Origin: Bursaphelenchus xylophilus
Lineage: Eukaryota > Nematoda > Chromadorea > Rhabditida > Aphelenchoididae
Length of the DNA: 64,000 nucleotides
Direction of reading: 5' to 3'
Assembly (NCBI GenBank): GCA_904066235.2
Contig: CAJFCV020000005.1
Location: forward strand, 11,713,501 to 11,777,500
Shown here: piece after piece, positions 43,204 through 54,683 of the stretch
Position numbering within the stretch: position 1 is the stretch's first letter
Layout: every line of letters starts with the position of its first letter
Translations under genes and position numbers: made by a program
The notes under the pieces: model-generated
Told to the model about the DNA's origin: nothing
What the model saw: the letters and a program-made list of their open reading frames with translations, nothing else
The model's database searches: none

Positions 43204-44125
43204 ATGCTTGTCGCTATGGTTTTGGTCATCGTCTTGCAATGCATTTCCGCTCAAAACCCCGAATGCAGAGACCGAATCCCATGCACGTTTATGAAGCATC
43301 AATGTCAAAACCAGTTCCTGCAGTCGACAATGCGGAGAATGTGCCAACAAACCTGTGGATTTTGCCAAGAGACCGAATGCAAGGATTACAATACCAAGTA
43401 AGTTTTAGGTCTTATTATACTTAGAGGGGAAGTACTCCAACTGCGACGCTCAGATTTTCTTTAAATTTTGGACACACATCGGGGAGATGGACTAAATATC
43501 AATTCCTGAAAGTTTTAGCCCGCGCTTTCCCGGCGCCGCCGAGATATCGAACGATTTTGGCCGCCGAGAGAGCGCGCTAAACGTGGAGAGCGGTCAGAGA
43601 GAAGACATCTTTTTGGCCATAACTTTCGCAGTTTTGAGCGGAAAATTTTGATTTTTTTGCAGAAAAATTATCCTTTACTGTTGAAATTGGCATGAAACAT
43701 GAAATTCGGCAAAGTCCAAAATTTTTAATCTAAAAATCTCGGTTGCTTCTGCAAAGCGCGAGCTAGAATTCTCGCATATATCTTAGAAAAAATTATTCTA
43801 AATTTGTGCCAAGTTTCATCAAAATCTGAGCGTCGCACTTGGAGTTCTTCCCCTGTTAGTACATTAAAAATTACTGATTTCCCAACCAATTTTCAGTTGC
43901 GACCTCTATCAACGCAACAACATGTGCATGTCGGATTTTATCCGAAACTCTTGCAAAAAGTCTTGCGGACTCTGTCGAGACAACGACCACACTAAACCCC
44001 CAGTTACCGAGGAGTCCATCACCGATATTACAGATGCAACGGAAGAGAATGCAGTTACAGACTGGTCCTTGGAAAACACCGACCTGCCCGACAACGTCAC
44101 TGACGGGGATGAGGTTGATGAATAA
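43204..44125 (+). CDS. Secreted two-ShKT protein
   Basis: Exons 43204-43397 and 43897-44125, phase 2, 140 residues. Start is placed at MLVAMVLVIVLQCISA, a good signal peptide; the in-frame ATG at 43093 overlaps a TATA-like GATATAAAG and would bury the signal. First ShKT domain about 20-54 (CRDRIPCTFMKHQC...CQQTCGFC), second about 66-94 (CDLYQRNNMC...CKKSCGLC), then a Thr/Glu/Asp-rich tail. AATAAA follows the stop by about 25 nt. Intron holds a complete D element. The best match in the window is the gene at 41678. Confidence 0.85.
43436..43852. mobile_element. Family D inverted-repeat element, complete
   Basis: Ends GGGGAAGTACTCC then GCGACGCTCAGATTTTC at left, AAAATCTGAGCGTCGCACTT then GGAGTTCTTCCCC at right; 417 bp inside the ShKT intron. 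Interior repeats ATCTCGGTTGCTTCTGCAAA inverted as GCGCCGCCGAGATATCG. Confidence 0.85.
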
Positions 44126-44171
44126 ATATATTTGTATATATTATATCTGAAATAAAAGTGTTCACTATTTT

Positions 44172-44493
44172 ATCAGCGTGTCGGGAAAGTAATCGGCGCC
44201 ATCATCGATAATCGCATCTCCGCCGAGAAAATCATGTCGCGGCAAAATCATTTTTTTCAGTTCAGCGACACGATTGGCGCAGCGATCTTGTGCTCATTAT
44301 TTCCTCGGCACAGCCTGGTAGCCCTTACCACATCAGTATCAGTCTGTCGGGAAAATAACGGCGGATCGTCGCGCCTCGGAATCGCCCATCATCGCTTTAC
44401 GACTTCAAGCCGCGGCTTGGGATTTGGTGCGCGATAGCGGCGAGGCGAGACATTTTGCTGCGACCATCCGCCGTTATTTTCCCGGCCGACTGA
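44172..44493. repeat. Two family A elements in tandem
   Basis: 44172-44316 is a GAGC-type copy with eroded ends. 44338-44493 is a complete CGGCGGATCG-subfamily copy (ATCAGTCTGTCGGGAAAATA to GTTATTTTCCCGGCCGACTG). Confidence 0.8.
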
Positions 44494-44504
44494 CACTAGT
44501 CGCG

Positions 44505-44645
44505 ACATAAAGTCCGTAGAATTTGCACAGTGCGTTTTTTCGCCCGAGCCGCTGCGACTTCCCGTTTTTGCACTAGCCACATGAACTTTTAGGCGATTGC
44601 ACCAGCGACGTCGTCGAAAAAAATCTACGGACTTTATGGCGCTGC
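44505..44645. repeat. Family E short palindrome
   Basis: Inverted ends ATAAAGTCCGTAGA and TCTACGGACTTTAT enclose a GCACAGTGCG module. Confidence 0.7.
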
Positions 44646-44818
44646 TAGCATTCGAAAACAAATGTCGTGTGCCTGCGCAGCGCGTTCTCGTTTCGCACTC
44701 TGCCGAATTTAATAGATAATAATAATAAAGCCCAAACAGGAACAATAAACAACAATAAAGTGAAATTATGATAAGGCCTATGTAACTGTTCTGGCATTTC
44801 TACACATTTCCGACAAAT

Positions 44819-47800
44819 TTACAATTCATCTTTGACGTCAATACTACCATAGCGCTTCTGTAGAATATAAGCCGCCGCCTTCGGTTGTCGCTGTCGGGTC
44901 AGGACTCCTTTGTGATTTCCAAGAGGTCGAGTGATGTCTAAAAATATCCGCGAATTATTTGGCGGTTTGTAATGTCTATGGAATGATATGTCACGTTTGT
45001 ATAGTGCAAAAAAGTGACTAATAATACATACAGAAACCGCATGCTGTACACTACCTGCAGCTGTCATAAAGTCGGCAAAGTTCCAGATCATTTCTCCAGT
45101 TATCCGTTCTTCTTCTCTCAGTCGATCGAAGGCTTTGTGATTGGCTTTGATCAGCTCCGTTTGGTACTGCTCTGTAAATGGAGAGCCCGGTTGCTGGTAC
45201 ATTCCTGGGATCCCTTCGCCCCCGTATTCCATTATAATTAGAGGTTTCCCCGTGAAGTTTCTGTTCCATCCCACAACCAGCTCGTACATTTGCTCCTCGA
45301 CGACCTCCGGATGGTCCAGATTCTGATACCACCCGTCATAGTGATTCAGCCCGATGAAATCAATAAAGTCGGTGACACGACTGTGGTCGCGGCCGGGATA
45401 AGTTGGCCCAAACACGATCGTCAGCGGCCGGGTGCGATCCAGTTTTTTCGCGTAAATCGCGAGCGACCTGAAGTAATCCCTGGCATTGAATTTCTCCGTC
45501 CACGGTTCGTTGGCCAACGACCACGCAAAGACCGAAGGATGGTTGAAGTCGCGTTGAATCATCTCGGACATGATTCGCTTGTGGAGCATGTTCATGGTGG
45601 CGGTGAAGTAGCCAAGACCAACTGCGGGGGCCTCGGTGACAACCATGATTCCTCGGCGATCCGCTTCGTAGGCTCGCTCTTCGCTGTACGGGTAGTGGGA
45701 GGTGCGATAGCAGTTCCCGTTCATCCATTCGAACATGTTCAGGTCTCGGATGAGGACTACGGGATTGTAGCCGCGCCCGTGTAGCTGAAAATAGCGCTTG
45801 ACACTGTGCAAAAGAGGGAAAATGTCCACGGACTTTATGACTAATACAGTGAGGGATGGCAAAAAACGTACCATTTTGCATCCGGGAAGTCTCAAAAAAT
45901 GTAGCAAAATACCTCCCTCTCCAAGTGAAAAAACTCCGATTTCAAAAGCCCGCCCGGGCCCAGTTTAGTATCGACCTTCAAATCCTTCCTTTAGTGCAAC
46001 ATTTGAATAAAACCCGAATTTTGCTCATTTATGGGAAATTTTCATTCTGGGTGAGGGCGGTTGACTGCTCTCTGAGAGCTCTGAAGTTTTTTCGATCTTC
46101 AGAAAAAATTGTAAATACGAATAAAAAACAAATGTTAAGTATACCTGAGGTCATGAACAACATCTCCTGGGGGTTCCGTGACATTTTCAATGAATGAACT
46201 ATAATATTCGACGAAAAAGAGGGTATCACAACTTCTTAGTGGGTTTTTTGCTCTGGTTGAGATTACATTTTCGTGATTGACAGGATACAGGCATATTAGA
46301 CACTTTTTATTTGCAAAACCAACGCATTTTTTAAGGCGACCTATGATAAATGAAGTTTATGTAAGTTTGAATTGTAAAGAGAGGTAATCTGAATGAAAGC
46401 GATTGTGTTAAATATCAAGCATCTCGTATTTTTCACATTTATTACGGTTATTGTGCCATTTATGAATTGTTTCATAACTTCGCAACTCTTTTTCACCCAA
46501 AATTTAGATTTTTGAGATCTCTGAAAGAGCGGTCAACCGACCTCCCTCAGAATGGAAAATTTCCCATAAATGAGCAAAATTCGGGTTTTATTCAAATGTT
46601 GCACTAAAGGAAGGATTTGAAGGTCGATACTAAACTGGGCCCCGCTCTTTTTGTGAGGGAAATAACTTCAAAACGGTGTTTTTTAAATGGAGAGGTCGGC
46701 ATTTTGCTACATTTCTTGAGACTTTCCGGATGCAAAATGGTACGTTTTTTGCCACTGGATCACGCTCCTCGCTGTAGCAATACACTAAGCCGTTCTTTCC
46801 ACTTACATCAAAATCCTCATGCATCCCAAAGCCCATGCAGTAGAATTTCTTGTCGTTTACATACAGCTGTGTTCCATTGAACTCAACAAACCGAAATCCG
46901 AAGCTCTCCGTATACAAGTCGAGTTTTACGACTTCAACGGATATTACAATCTGAAATAAAATTCACAGCTTATCGTGAAGCCTTTGAATCGCCAGAAAAT
47001 GGCGCTATACGGTTTGTCGGGAAAATAATGAGCACTCTGTCGCATCGAAAATCGCATTGCTGCCGAGAAAACAAATTGAGCCAAGGAAACATCAAATTTT
47101 TTCACTTCAGCGATCTGCTTAGCGACATTGCTCATCATTTTCCCGACAGACTGACTTCTTACTTTCAACTTGTACAAATTGGCTTTTCCATAGCCTCTAG
47201 GCCACCAAAGTTGGACATGTTCAACTGGCTTGAATTCTTTTGGCCACAAGACGGTCTCGACTAGGTTCCCGGCCGGGTCAATCAACGAGACGGAGACTTG
47301 AACCCGAATGTTTTTGGGGTTGTCAATGTCCAAAATGTATTTAAGGATGTCTGAAAGTTCACGTAAGTTTTCATATTACGGACGAAAAATTATGTGCCTC
47401 GGCTTCAACATGTCGTAAATTTTATATAAATAGGTGTGTTATGTACAGCCTTCCCCCACAAAAAGAGTGGGCGCGCTTTGAAATCGGAGTTTTTTCACTT
47501 GGAGAGGGAGACATTTGCTGCATTTTTGATACTTCCCGGATGCAAAATGGTACGTTTTTGGACAGTGGGTCAGGTCCGCCAGTGTAGGTTGTGCGAAAAT
47601 AATGGACACAAAGTCACAGCTCCGATCGCATAGCTGATGCAACGGAGTGCTCATTATTTTCCCGACAGATTAATATACACGTAGTCACATCGACTTACTC
47701 GGCTTCACCGTCCAAATCTTCAGCTTTGACAAGTAGACATGATTCAGAACCTGGACAACCACTGGCCTCAATATGCCCGCATAATTGAAGAAATCGAAGC

Positions 47801-48916
47801 CAGGCTTTTGATAGACATAAGTGCTGTTCCCATAATGCCGAAGCTCGTAATCGCCCGGAGGAATTGTCCCTGCATGCAATGTGTTGTTGACGGCGACCGT
47901 GATTTTATAACCTTTACTGGTTATTGGAAGCTCTAGCTCGAAAGGCAAGTGCCCTCCTGTATGGACTGTTGACAAATTGCCATTGATGTACTGAAAAAAT
48001 CGTAAATTATGCTGCGAGTTTTCGGGCCAGCGACAGAGTGGAAAGAAAATTCTGCCGTCTTGTTTTTGGTTTTTTTTGCAAAAAAGTGCATTAAAAGTGC
48101 AAAAAAATGGGGATTTTTTAGGTATGGGGTTAGATTGTCCTATAATGTTTATATACGCCGAATTTCAAGCTTCTAGGCCTAGCGGTTCTCAAGAACCAGC
48201 CGGAAAGAAAATTTTGTCGACCACTATAGGAAAAGACTGGATTAATGGAAATTTTATGATTTATCAGAAGTTTATCGCCTATATTTTAACAGTGCACGTC
48301 GCAAGAATCACTCTAGCGGCTTTTTACAAACTCTCCAATATCTGAAGTCATGCAGCTTACCACAAATGCGTTGTAATTCACACTCCCAAACCGCAAGATC
48401 AACCGTTTCCCGCTCACGGCCCACGGTGTTGAATACTTCCTCTGATACCACACCCAACCCACATGGGTTCGCTCGTCGTGCTCGGCTGAGAGCTCGTTGA
48501 ATGCCGACGGCACCGGCATCCGAGTGGCGTTTTCGAAGGTGTCCAAGTCCTCCTCGAACCATCGGTTCTTCAAGCCTAGATCGGCGGCGAACAGCGGCTC
48601 ACGGACAAAGGTCCAAAGACCGTCCAGCGATTCGAGCGATCGAACTTCATTTTGCTGAAACAATGTAAAGGAATAAAAATGAGCGAGTAGAGTAAAAAGC
48701 AAATGTCTTTTGGGTGCAAAAATTGATTTGTAAGCCGTCTGGGTCTATCCTTTCTAAACAAAAATTGCGTGGGTTGTTGGAGTTGTTTTTATTACAAGAA
48801 AGTTTGTTATTATAATTCAATAAGTAGTGTAGCATATTACAAATCTATTTTTAACTTACCTGTGGATATAAAAGAGCATTACAAGCTGAAGCAAAGATCA
48901 AGAAGATCCAACGCAT
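44819..48916 (-). CDS. Beta-glucuronidase-like GH2 glycosidase with KDEL tail
   Basis: Seven exons on the minus strand: 48916-48860, 48654-48361, 47990-47699, 47350-47163, 46950-46807, 45784-45055, 44937-44819, with consistent phases; 607 residues (human GUSB 651). Signal peptide MRWIFLIFASACNALL. The sugar-binding domain has SLDGLWTFV, MPVPSAFNEL and HVGWVWYQRKY; the Ig-like domain WWPRGYG; the barrel domain has SHYPYSEE, the acid/base Glu in WSLANEPW and the nucleophile Glu in IIMEYGGEG; then MIWNFADFMT and KGVLTRQRQPK. It hydrolyses beta-glucuronides (family knowledge). The protein ends VKDEL, an ER-retention signal, rather than finishing in the usual lysosomal form. Introns carry A and C elements. 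A TTTTTCAG just before the ATG could be a trans-splice acceptor. Confidence 0.93.
45845..46776. mobile_element. Family C element with long inverted arms
   Basis: About 930 bp in a GH2 intron. Arms of about 250 nt (45845-46095 against 46525-46776) are near-perfect inversions, including GGCAAAAAACGTACCATTTT and GAGCAAAATTCGGGTTTTAT, around a 430-nt AT-rich centre. TA flanks both ends. Confidence 0.8.
47010..47155. repeat. Family A element in GH2 intron
   Basis: Complete copy, ends GGTTTGTCGGGAAAATAATG and CATCATTTTCCCGACAGACT. Confidence 0.8.
47440..47672. repeat. Family C right end next to family A right part
   Basis: 47480-47586 carries the C terminus (GCAAAATGGTACGTTTTTGG, then CCAGTGTA). 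47590-47672 is a family A copy lacking its left terminus. Confidence 0.65.
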
Positions 48917-49042
48917 CCTGAAAAAGCCGTTTTTAAAGGGTCCTGCAAAGATATGGCCCTGGAATCGGATTGAGCTTTCTAGCGAAAGAAAATCTGTATT
49001 ATTAAAAACGCGAAATGAAGGAAATTTTTTTAAAATTGTACC

Positions 49043-49346
49043 TCATCTGTCGGGAAAATAATGTGACCCTTCGCGCCTTGGAATCGCCAATAATCACCTT
49101 GCGACAGCTAGGCGATTATTGCAAAGTGCAAAAGTGAATTTCACAGTGCAAAAATGAAATGGGCAGTGCGAAAATATTTCGCCACAAAAAGTCTACGCAT
49201 TTTCAACGGTTGGGGGTAGATTTTTGTTTGGGGCCCGAGGAGGATTCCAGAAGTGTCCACCGATACATTTATAGTACAAAGAAGCATTATTCAAAGCGAT
49301 GATGGGCGTTCCAAGGCCGTCCACTATTTTCCCGCCAGGCTGATAG
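49043..49346. repeat. Family A element split by a family E element
   Basis: A left part 49043-49110 (CTGTCGGGAAAATAATGTGA) and right part about 49290-49346 (CTATTTTCCCGCCAGGCTGA). Between them are GCACAGTGC-type modules and CAAAAAGTCTACGCATTTTC, a family E terminus. Confidence 0.75.
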
Positions 49347-50150
49347 TTGACGAAGATGTGAGGGACGCACGGCACCCAAAAATAGCACAAAAATGTCTCC
49401 CGCCCACTTTTGAGTTTAGTCCAAACAAAGTGTCGCAACCACGAAAAATTCATTTTAGACATTTCGTTTGACTACAACCGATACTGGGTTGGCGAAGTGC
49501 CGAAAAGAGGCGGGAGACTCCCTGGGTTGCCGTGGGCCGGGATGTGATCTCCCTCAACCATACTTCCATTATGAATATAGACAAAACAACAAGAAGATAA
49601 CGTCCTTACAAAATAAAATTCAAGTTATTCACTCTTCCCAAAAAAAAGACCAAACCCGGAGACGAAAAATCAAAGAAAAATAAATTACTGCACCTTGTTT
49701 ATTGGAAACGTTATGGACTCTCCGAAAAAAAGTCTCGATTCTTATCTGGTCATTTGGTCAGGGGTTTAATGATAAGCTTTCCCCGTTTATGAAATGTAAA
49801 CAAACGCGGAGGAAAACATGTTGGAAAAAATTTCTGGCTTCCGAAAAGGACAGAATTTTAGGTTGGAAAAGTGCAATCAATACGCAATTATGTTTTTGAC
49901 AGTTTATATTGCACTTTTTCAAGTCGGTAATTATGCCTATTTTTCGCGTAGAACGCAATGTTTCCGCAAAAAATCATTTTTTTTTCCGGACGAAGTTACC
50001 AAATTTATTGCCAAAAAGTTTTTTTCTTACTTACCGCTCTGCGTAGTCCATGTACTCTGTCGGTTGTAAAAAACGTTGAATTCCTCGGCTGCACTTGCAA
50101 TATGTGGCCTACATCGGAAAAGTAAGCAAATTTTAAGGAAAATCTGAGCG
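49347..50150. other. Repeat-derived spacer
   Basis: 49440-49540 matches 21300-21520 inverted (TTTCGTTTGAC, GATACTGGGTTGGCGAAGTGC). 49900-50150 contains decayed family D sequence ending AAAATCTGAGCGTCGCAC. No gene supported. Confidence 0.5.
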
Positions 50151-50380
50151 TCGCACGTCAAACTGAGATAAGCTAAAACATTCCAGTGAATGGATTGGCA
50201 ATTTGCCAAAAAAAGACGCGAAAAAACGTTTTGTCGAGGAAGAAATGGGGAATTTTTGGGGCGAGAGAGTACGCTTTTGCGTGTCTTTTTTCTCTCTTTC
50301 TCTGCGAAATCACGACGAAGTGTAAAAAACCGATATCGAACGGTCTATTCCGGTCACCGGACTCCTCAGTTTGACGTGCG
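50151..50380. repeat. Family B inverted-repeat element (230 bp)
   Basis: Ends CGCACGTCAAACTGAG and its inverse. Near-identical to 2915-3132 with a small extra GTCACCGG. It interrupts the right terminus of a family D element (GAGCGTCGCAC). Confidence 0.85.
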
Positions 50381-50561
50381 TCGTATTTGAGGCCCTCCTC
50401 TTCTTGGTTCATTCAAACGGCTGTGGTTTACTGGTCGACAAGATTTTCTTTTTGCACAGAATGCTGGTTGCAGCTGGTCTAAGGACCTTTAAATTTTGTA
50501 TGTCTCTTTTATGGGGCACTTTAAAAACATAACCAGAAAATAATTTAATTTGATTCACTTT

Positions 50562-50840
50562 TCATTCATTTTCATAGTAAAAATCCGAAGCGGATTGACT
50601 TTTCACTGGTTCGGTTGATTCGTAAATCCACTTGGCAGGCCACCATGCCTCTGCCATCGATCTCATGACAAAACGAGATTTTTCCGACGCTTCCTTGATG
50701 ACGTCATAGACGAAATTGTCGAATATTCCAATTCCATTCCCATCTCCTTCCAACCTCAAAGTCGCCACTTCCTTCCGCCGCCGGTGAGTGGAAAACGAAT
50801 CGACACACGAATTGGACGTTTCACAATACATCACCGACAT
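50562..50840 (-). CDS. Small unidentified protein
   Basis: Single-exon ORF of 92 residues starting MSVMYCETSNSC, with a compact middle (GIGIFDNFVYDVIKEASEK) and WWPAKWIYES, ending FYYENE. No signal peptide or known motif. It may be the last exon of a longer gene, since an open frame (PSVITPNVNDSRQKQ) lies just upstream in a different frame. Composition is more protein-like than most open frames nearby. Confidence 0.4.
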   Translation of the reverse strand: MSVMYCETSNSCVDSFSTHRRRKEVATLRLEGDGNGIGIFDNFVYDVIKEASEKSRFVMRSMAEAWWPAKWIYESTEPVKSQSASDFYYENE

Positions 50841-51144
50841 TAATGATGATGAACGTCAATTCGTATTTGGAGCGCTGACTTGAAGGTATCGCTCGTCTCC
50901 TCTCCCCCCCACCCATTCCCTTCGTTCCTCCCGTTTTTTGCGATGAACTGCACTGTTTTTGACGGCTGTCATTTACATTTGGAGTTATCACTGACGGTGT
51001 CTTCATAATAAAGATCCGCTTACTCAACTCTTGCGCCGCTTTTGGCGTAAATGCGATGAGGAAGGGCGGCGAGGAGAGGGTTTGCGAAATTTTGGGAAGA
51101 AAAGCGTATTTTTGGCGTCGGAAAGCGGCTAAAAAGGTGTTTCT

Positions 51145-51299
51145 AAGTTTGTCGGGAAAATAATGAACACTCTGCTGGATCGAAAATCATATCGCCGCTG
51201 AGAAAATGAACTGTGTTGAGGCAAAATTAAATTGCTTTTCGCATCAGCGACCCAATTGGCGCACCGACATTGCGCTCATTATTTCCCCGACAGACTGAC
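51145..51299. repeat. Family A element
   Basis: Complete copy: AGTTTGTCGGGAAAATAATG left end, CATTATTTCCCCGACAGACT right end. Confidence 0.8.
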
Positions 51300-51546
51300 A
51301 CCAATGGGGCCAAAAAATAGGCCAATCAGGACGTTTTTCCATTACTCCTTTCGCTTCCCTTCCGATCATATGCCCTGCCCATTTTATGTGCCATAAAACC
51401 AAAACTTCTGCAGCTGGATCGTCAAAATCTTACTTTTTAGAACTTTTCTTACCCATTTTTTTTCCCTCATAGCCAGAATCAAAAAGATTCTAAAGGGAAG
51501 GCAAAAACCGAAGGGAAAGTTCTGTTTTGGTTTCAATTTCTTTCTT

Positions 51547-51709
51547 ATCAGACTGTCGGGAAAATAATGAGCACCTTTATTATTTTCCCGTCGCTGATAG
51601 GTCGCTGAATTAAAAAGTAGTTTGATTTTGCCGCGACACAATGCATTTTCTAGGTGGCGATGCAATTTTCACTGCGACAGAATGCTCATTATTTTCCCGA
51701 CAGGCTGAG
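51547..51709. repeat. Rearranged family A element
   Basis: Left end CAGACTGTCGGGAAAATAAT is followed within 30 nt by an inverted terminus (TTATTATTTTCCCGTCGCTG), then a right half to 51709: an internal deletion or end duplication. Confidence 0.7.
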
Positions 51710-51930
51710 AGTCCGTCCGTGCACTGTGCAAAAACAAAAGCTCCCTTTGCACTGTGCACAAGGGTTTTTTGGGCTGTCTCTCGCACCCTGAGTTCCTCCA
51801 CATGGAGCAAACGCCAAAAACATTTTTATGCGGCATGCACTGTGAGAAAAACAAATATTCACTTTGCACTATGCAATTTTTGCTTTCTGCACCGTGCAAA
51901 CGCCTCTTTTCGGCCATCTAGGGCACCCTG
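51710..51930. repeat. Family E modules
   Basis: Several TTTGCACTGTGCA variants (51720, 51748, 51838, 51865, 51890) without clear outer ends. Confidence 0.6.
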
Positions 51931-52029
51931 TCTTTTTTCCCACAATGTGGACGCAAAAAAAATCAATTTGGCAATTTTCCTGACCGATTAGTATTTTACA
52001 GTAATCCGAAAAACCCAAAAAAACCAGCT

Positions 52030-52101
52030 AGGGGGCACCCGGATTTGAACCAGGGACCTATCGATCTGCAGTCGATTGCTCTACCACTGAGCTATACCCC
52101 C
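52030..52101 (-). tRNA. tRNA-Cys (GCA)
   Basis: 72-nt cloverleaf on the minus strand. Acceptor GGGGGTA pairs with TGCCCCC, D arm GCTCAGTGGTAGAGC, anticodon loop CTGCAGA with anticodon GCA (about 52069-52067), T arm CCTGGTTCAAATCCGGG. A-box and B-box promoters are canonical, no intron, and a T run follows within 10 nt. Discriminator base is T (U). Confidence 0.96.
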
Positions 52102-52410
52102 ACGGTCATTCTCGGGGATTAATTACAAAGTGGACAGTTTGTTTGCGCTCGATTTGGGTGCGGAGACGGGCGGGATTTTTCAAGAGGCGTTTTCGGGGGA
52201 TTGTTATGGGAAAGGTAATTGAATTAATGTCGAAATCTTTTGTAAGCAAGCCTCTCTTTTTATACCTATAAAAATTTGAATATCTTTTAAAACGAGTTTG
52301 TTGGGAATGGCATAAAAAATTTGTTTTTTCGTTTTTTTATCATGGTGGTCTCGTTTTTTCATTCCGTGTTTTCAAAAGAATAGAGAAAAGTGTTTTTAGC
52401 GTTTTGCTTC

Positions 52411-52566
52411 CCAGTCTGTCGGGAAAATAACGAGCACACTGTCGCTGCGCCGATTGCGTCGCTGAAGAGAAAGGCAACTTGATTTTGCCGCGACACAATT
52501 CATTTTCCCGGCAGCGATGCGATTTTCGACGCAACAATGTGCTCATTATTTTCCCGACAGACTGAC
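52411..52566. repeat. Family A element
   Basis: Complete, well-conserved copy: CAGTCTGTCGGGAAAATAAC to CATTATTTTCCCGACAGACT. Confidence 0.85.
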
Positions 52567-53998
52567 AGTATGTATTCTCAGCTCGATTCCATCATAATTT
52601 CTATTCATTTTATCTATCGGAGCCTCTGTTTTTTTACAGAAGCCGCCCATTTTTCTTTTCCTCTTCTTCACTGTGCCCTTGTCCACCGGAAATGCAAATT
52701 GCGTGTGCGTAGAAAAAGAGAGAATAAAGGGGGAATAAAGAGATTCGGATGGGAAAATTTAAGCGACAAAAGAAATACGGTCTTTGTCCTTGTGGGTTAT
52801 TGGATTCGATTTTTTAGAGTTTTTTTCGATTTGATGGACAAGTGAAGGTTCGTCGCTGAAATTTCGATACAAATTGGGACAAATTTAGATTACAGTTTCG
52901 TAGCTTACTACCCAAGTCAAAAAGTCCTGATGACTTTGCACTGTGCAGAAAAGTCAAGACTTCTTGGCCAGCCTAGTGCTCCAAGTGGGACATTTATATC
53001 TTGATGAAAGTTGGCGCAAATTAACCAATAATTGTTGCATAAACCAACGCGAAACTGCAAGCACGCGCTTTGCAGAAACAACCAAGATTTTTAGATCGAA
53101 AATTGGAAAAAGTGACACTTTTTTGTGAATTTTGATATGACAAGTTTCGTGCCTATTTTTGCCGTAGAGGGTAACAATGTTCGCACAAAAAAGCAATGTT
53201 TTTTCCGCGTGAAACTGGACAAGATATAGGAGTGAAGAAATAAGACCGATTTTCAGAAAAGACGCTAAATTTGCTTTCTCGTACTTCTTTTTCTCATGTC
53301 GACCTCAATTTTTCCATTCTTTTTTTCAAAAAAAGCGAGGAAAGCGGTTTTAACGTTTTGCTTCGGAACGACCGGTGCGATCTTATTTCTTCACTCTTAT
53401 ATGGCTTAAAAAGAGTTTTTCTCCCTGACCGCTCTCCGCCTTTCGCATGCTCTCTCGGCCGCAAAGATCGTTGAAAACCCCGGCTGCCCTGGAAAGCGCA
53501 AGCCAAAATTTTCAAAAATTCATTACAATTAACACGTTTGCATAGCAAGATGTTACTATACTTTTACAAAATAATTTCAACAAAAGCAAACTTCCACCTG
53601 CACGCCGATGTGATGATCACCGCCAATGCACTGATCTGAGTAATCAATTTGCGTTAAGTCGATCGGTTTGTTTTGGCTTGCATTCGTTTTCTGTAAATTT
53701 GAGTTGATGGAATTGCGCATTGACTTCGCCGACAAGTGAAACATTCAATCACTCCTGACGAGCTGTTGAAGCGCATTTGACGTGATCTCCGGCTACAGTC
53801 GTAAACGCTCTTTTGTCAGACGGGCGTGATACGAAAAGACAGGCGGAGTATTTTCCGTGTATTTTTTGAAATTTTTAGGGGAGTTTGGGTGTAGGAAAAA
53901 GCATCTTTTATTTTTTTAAATATTAAATTTCTTTTGTAAATTTTGGCCTCAACGGGGCAGATATGCTCTAAGTGTAGTCCTAGATGTACAGCAGCACT
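52567..53998. other. Gene-free region with D-like relics
   Basis: 53040-53540 contains scrambled family D interior motifs (GCGCTTTGCAGAAACAACCA, CTGACCGCTCTCC, GGAAAGCGCAAGCCAAAAT). No exon chain found. Confidence 0.5.
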
Positions 53999-54468
53999 TG
54001 TCAGTTTGCCGGGAAAATAGTGAGCGCTCTGTTGCATCGAAAAATAGACATGGCTTGTGGGCCGGACCGGGCCGAACGAGTTTTAAAGGCCCCCGCCAGG
54101 CCCCCAATAACAAAAATTCCCAGTCTCAAAGCGAAAATTAGGGTTGCCAAGCCGAACTACCAAAGCCCCAAAAAAATGTGTTATATCTCGTAAAGAATGC
54201 AGTATTTATATTTACAGTTCGGTCCCCGGTCGGCCCCTGGGGGCCGGGCCGGGCCGAGAAAATTTGAAGGGGGCCGGGGCCGGGCCGACCTCTTCCGGCC
54301 CCCGGGCCGGGCCGCGATTTTCGGCCCGGCCCGGCCCGCCCCCCCCCAGCCATGTCTAATCGAAAATCGCATCACCGCGGAGCAAACAAGTTGTGCCGCG
54401 GTAGAACCAAATTGTTTTTTCACTTCAGTGACGCGATTGGCGCTGCCACATTATGTTCATTATTTTTG
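53999..54468. repeat. Family A element split by a GC-rich element
   Basis: Left end CAGTTTGCCGGGAAAATAGT at 54002; sequence resumes at 54358 (TAATCGAAAATCGCATCACC); right terminus eroded (TTCATTATTTTTG). Confidence 0.75.
54048..54356. mobile_element. GC-rich inverted-repeat element (L)
   Basis: About 309 bp, strikingly GC-rich (GGCCGGG repeats) in AT-rich surroundings. Ends GACATGGCT and AGCCATGTC are inverted with TA immediately outside each, suggesting a TA target duplication. Confidence 0.75.
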
Positions 54469-54683
54469 CTCGCGCTTTGTAGAAATCATCGAGATTTTCA
54501 GGTCAAAATTGTTAAACTTTCGGCAATATCTTCACATTTTAAAAAGAAAACTGACTTGATGAAGTGGTGAGATACTTTGCCGCGACAAACCCACATTATT
54601 TTTCATGGCGCGATTTGCCGAGATCTCCGAGATTTTTACGCCGAAAAATGTCACAACTTCGAGCTTTTGGAGCGCTTTTTTAT

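Noticed and set aside
45290..45881. 164- and 173-codon frames over the GH2 exon
   Set aside because: Shadows of the beta-glucuronidase exon in other frames.
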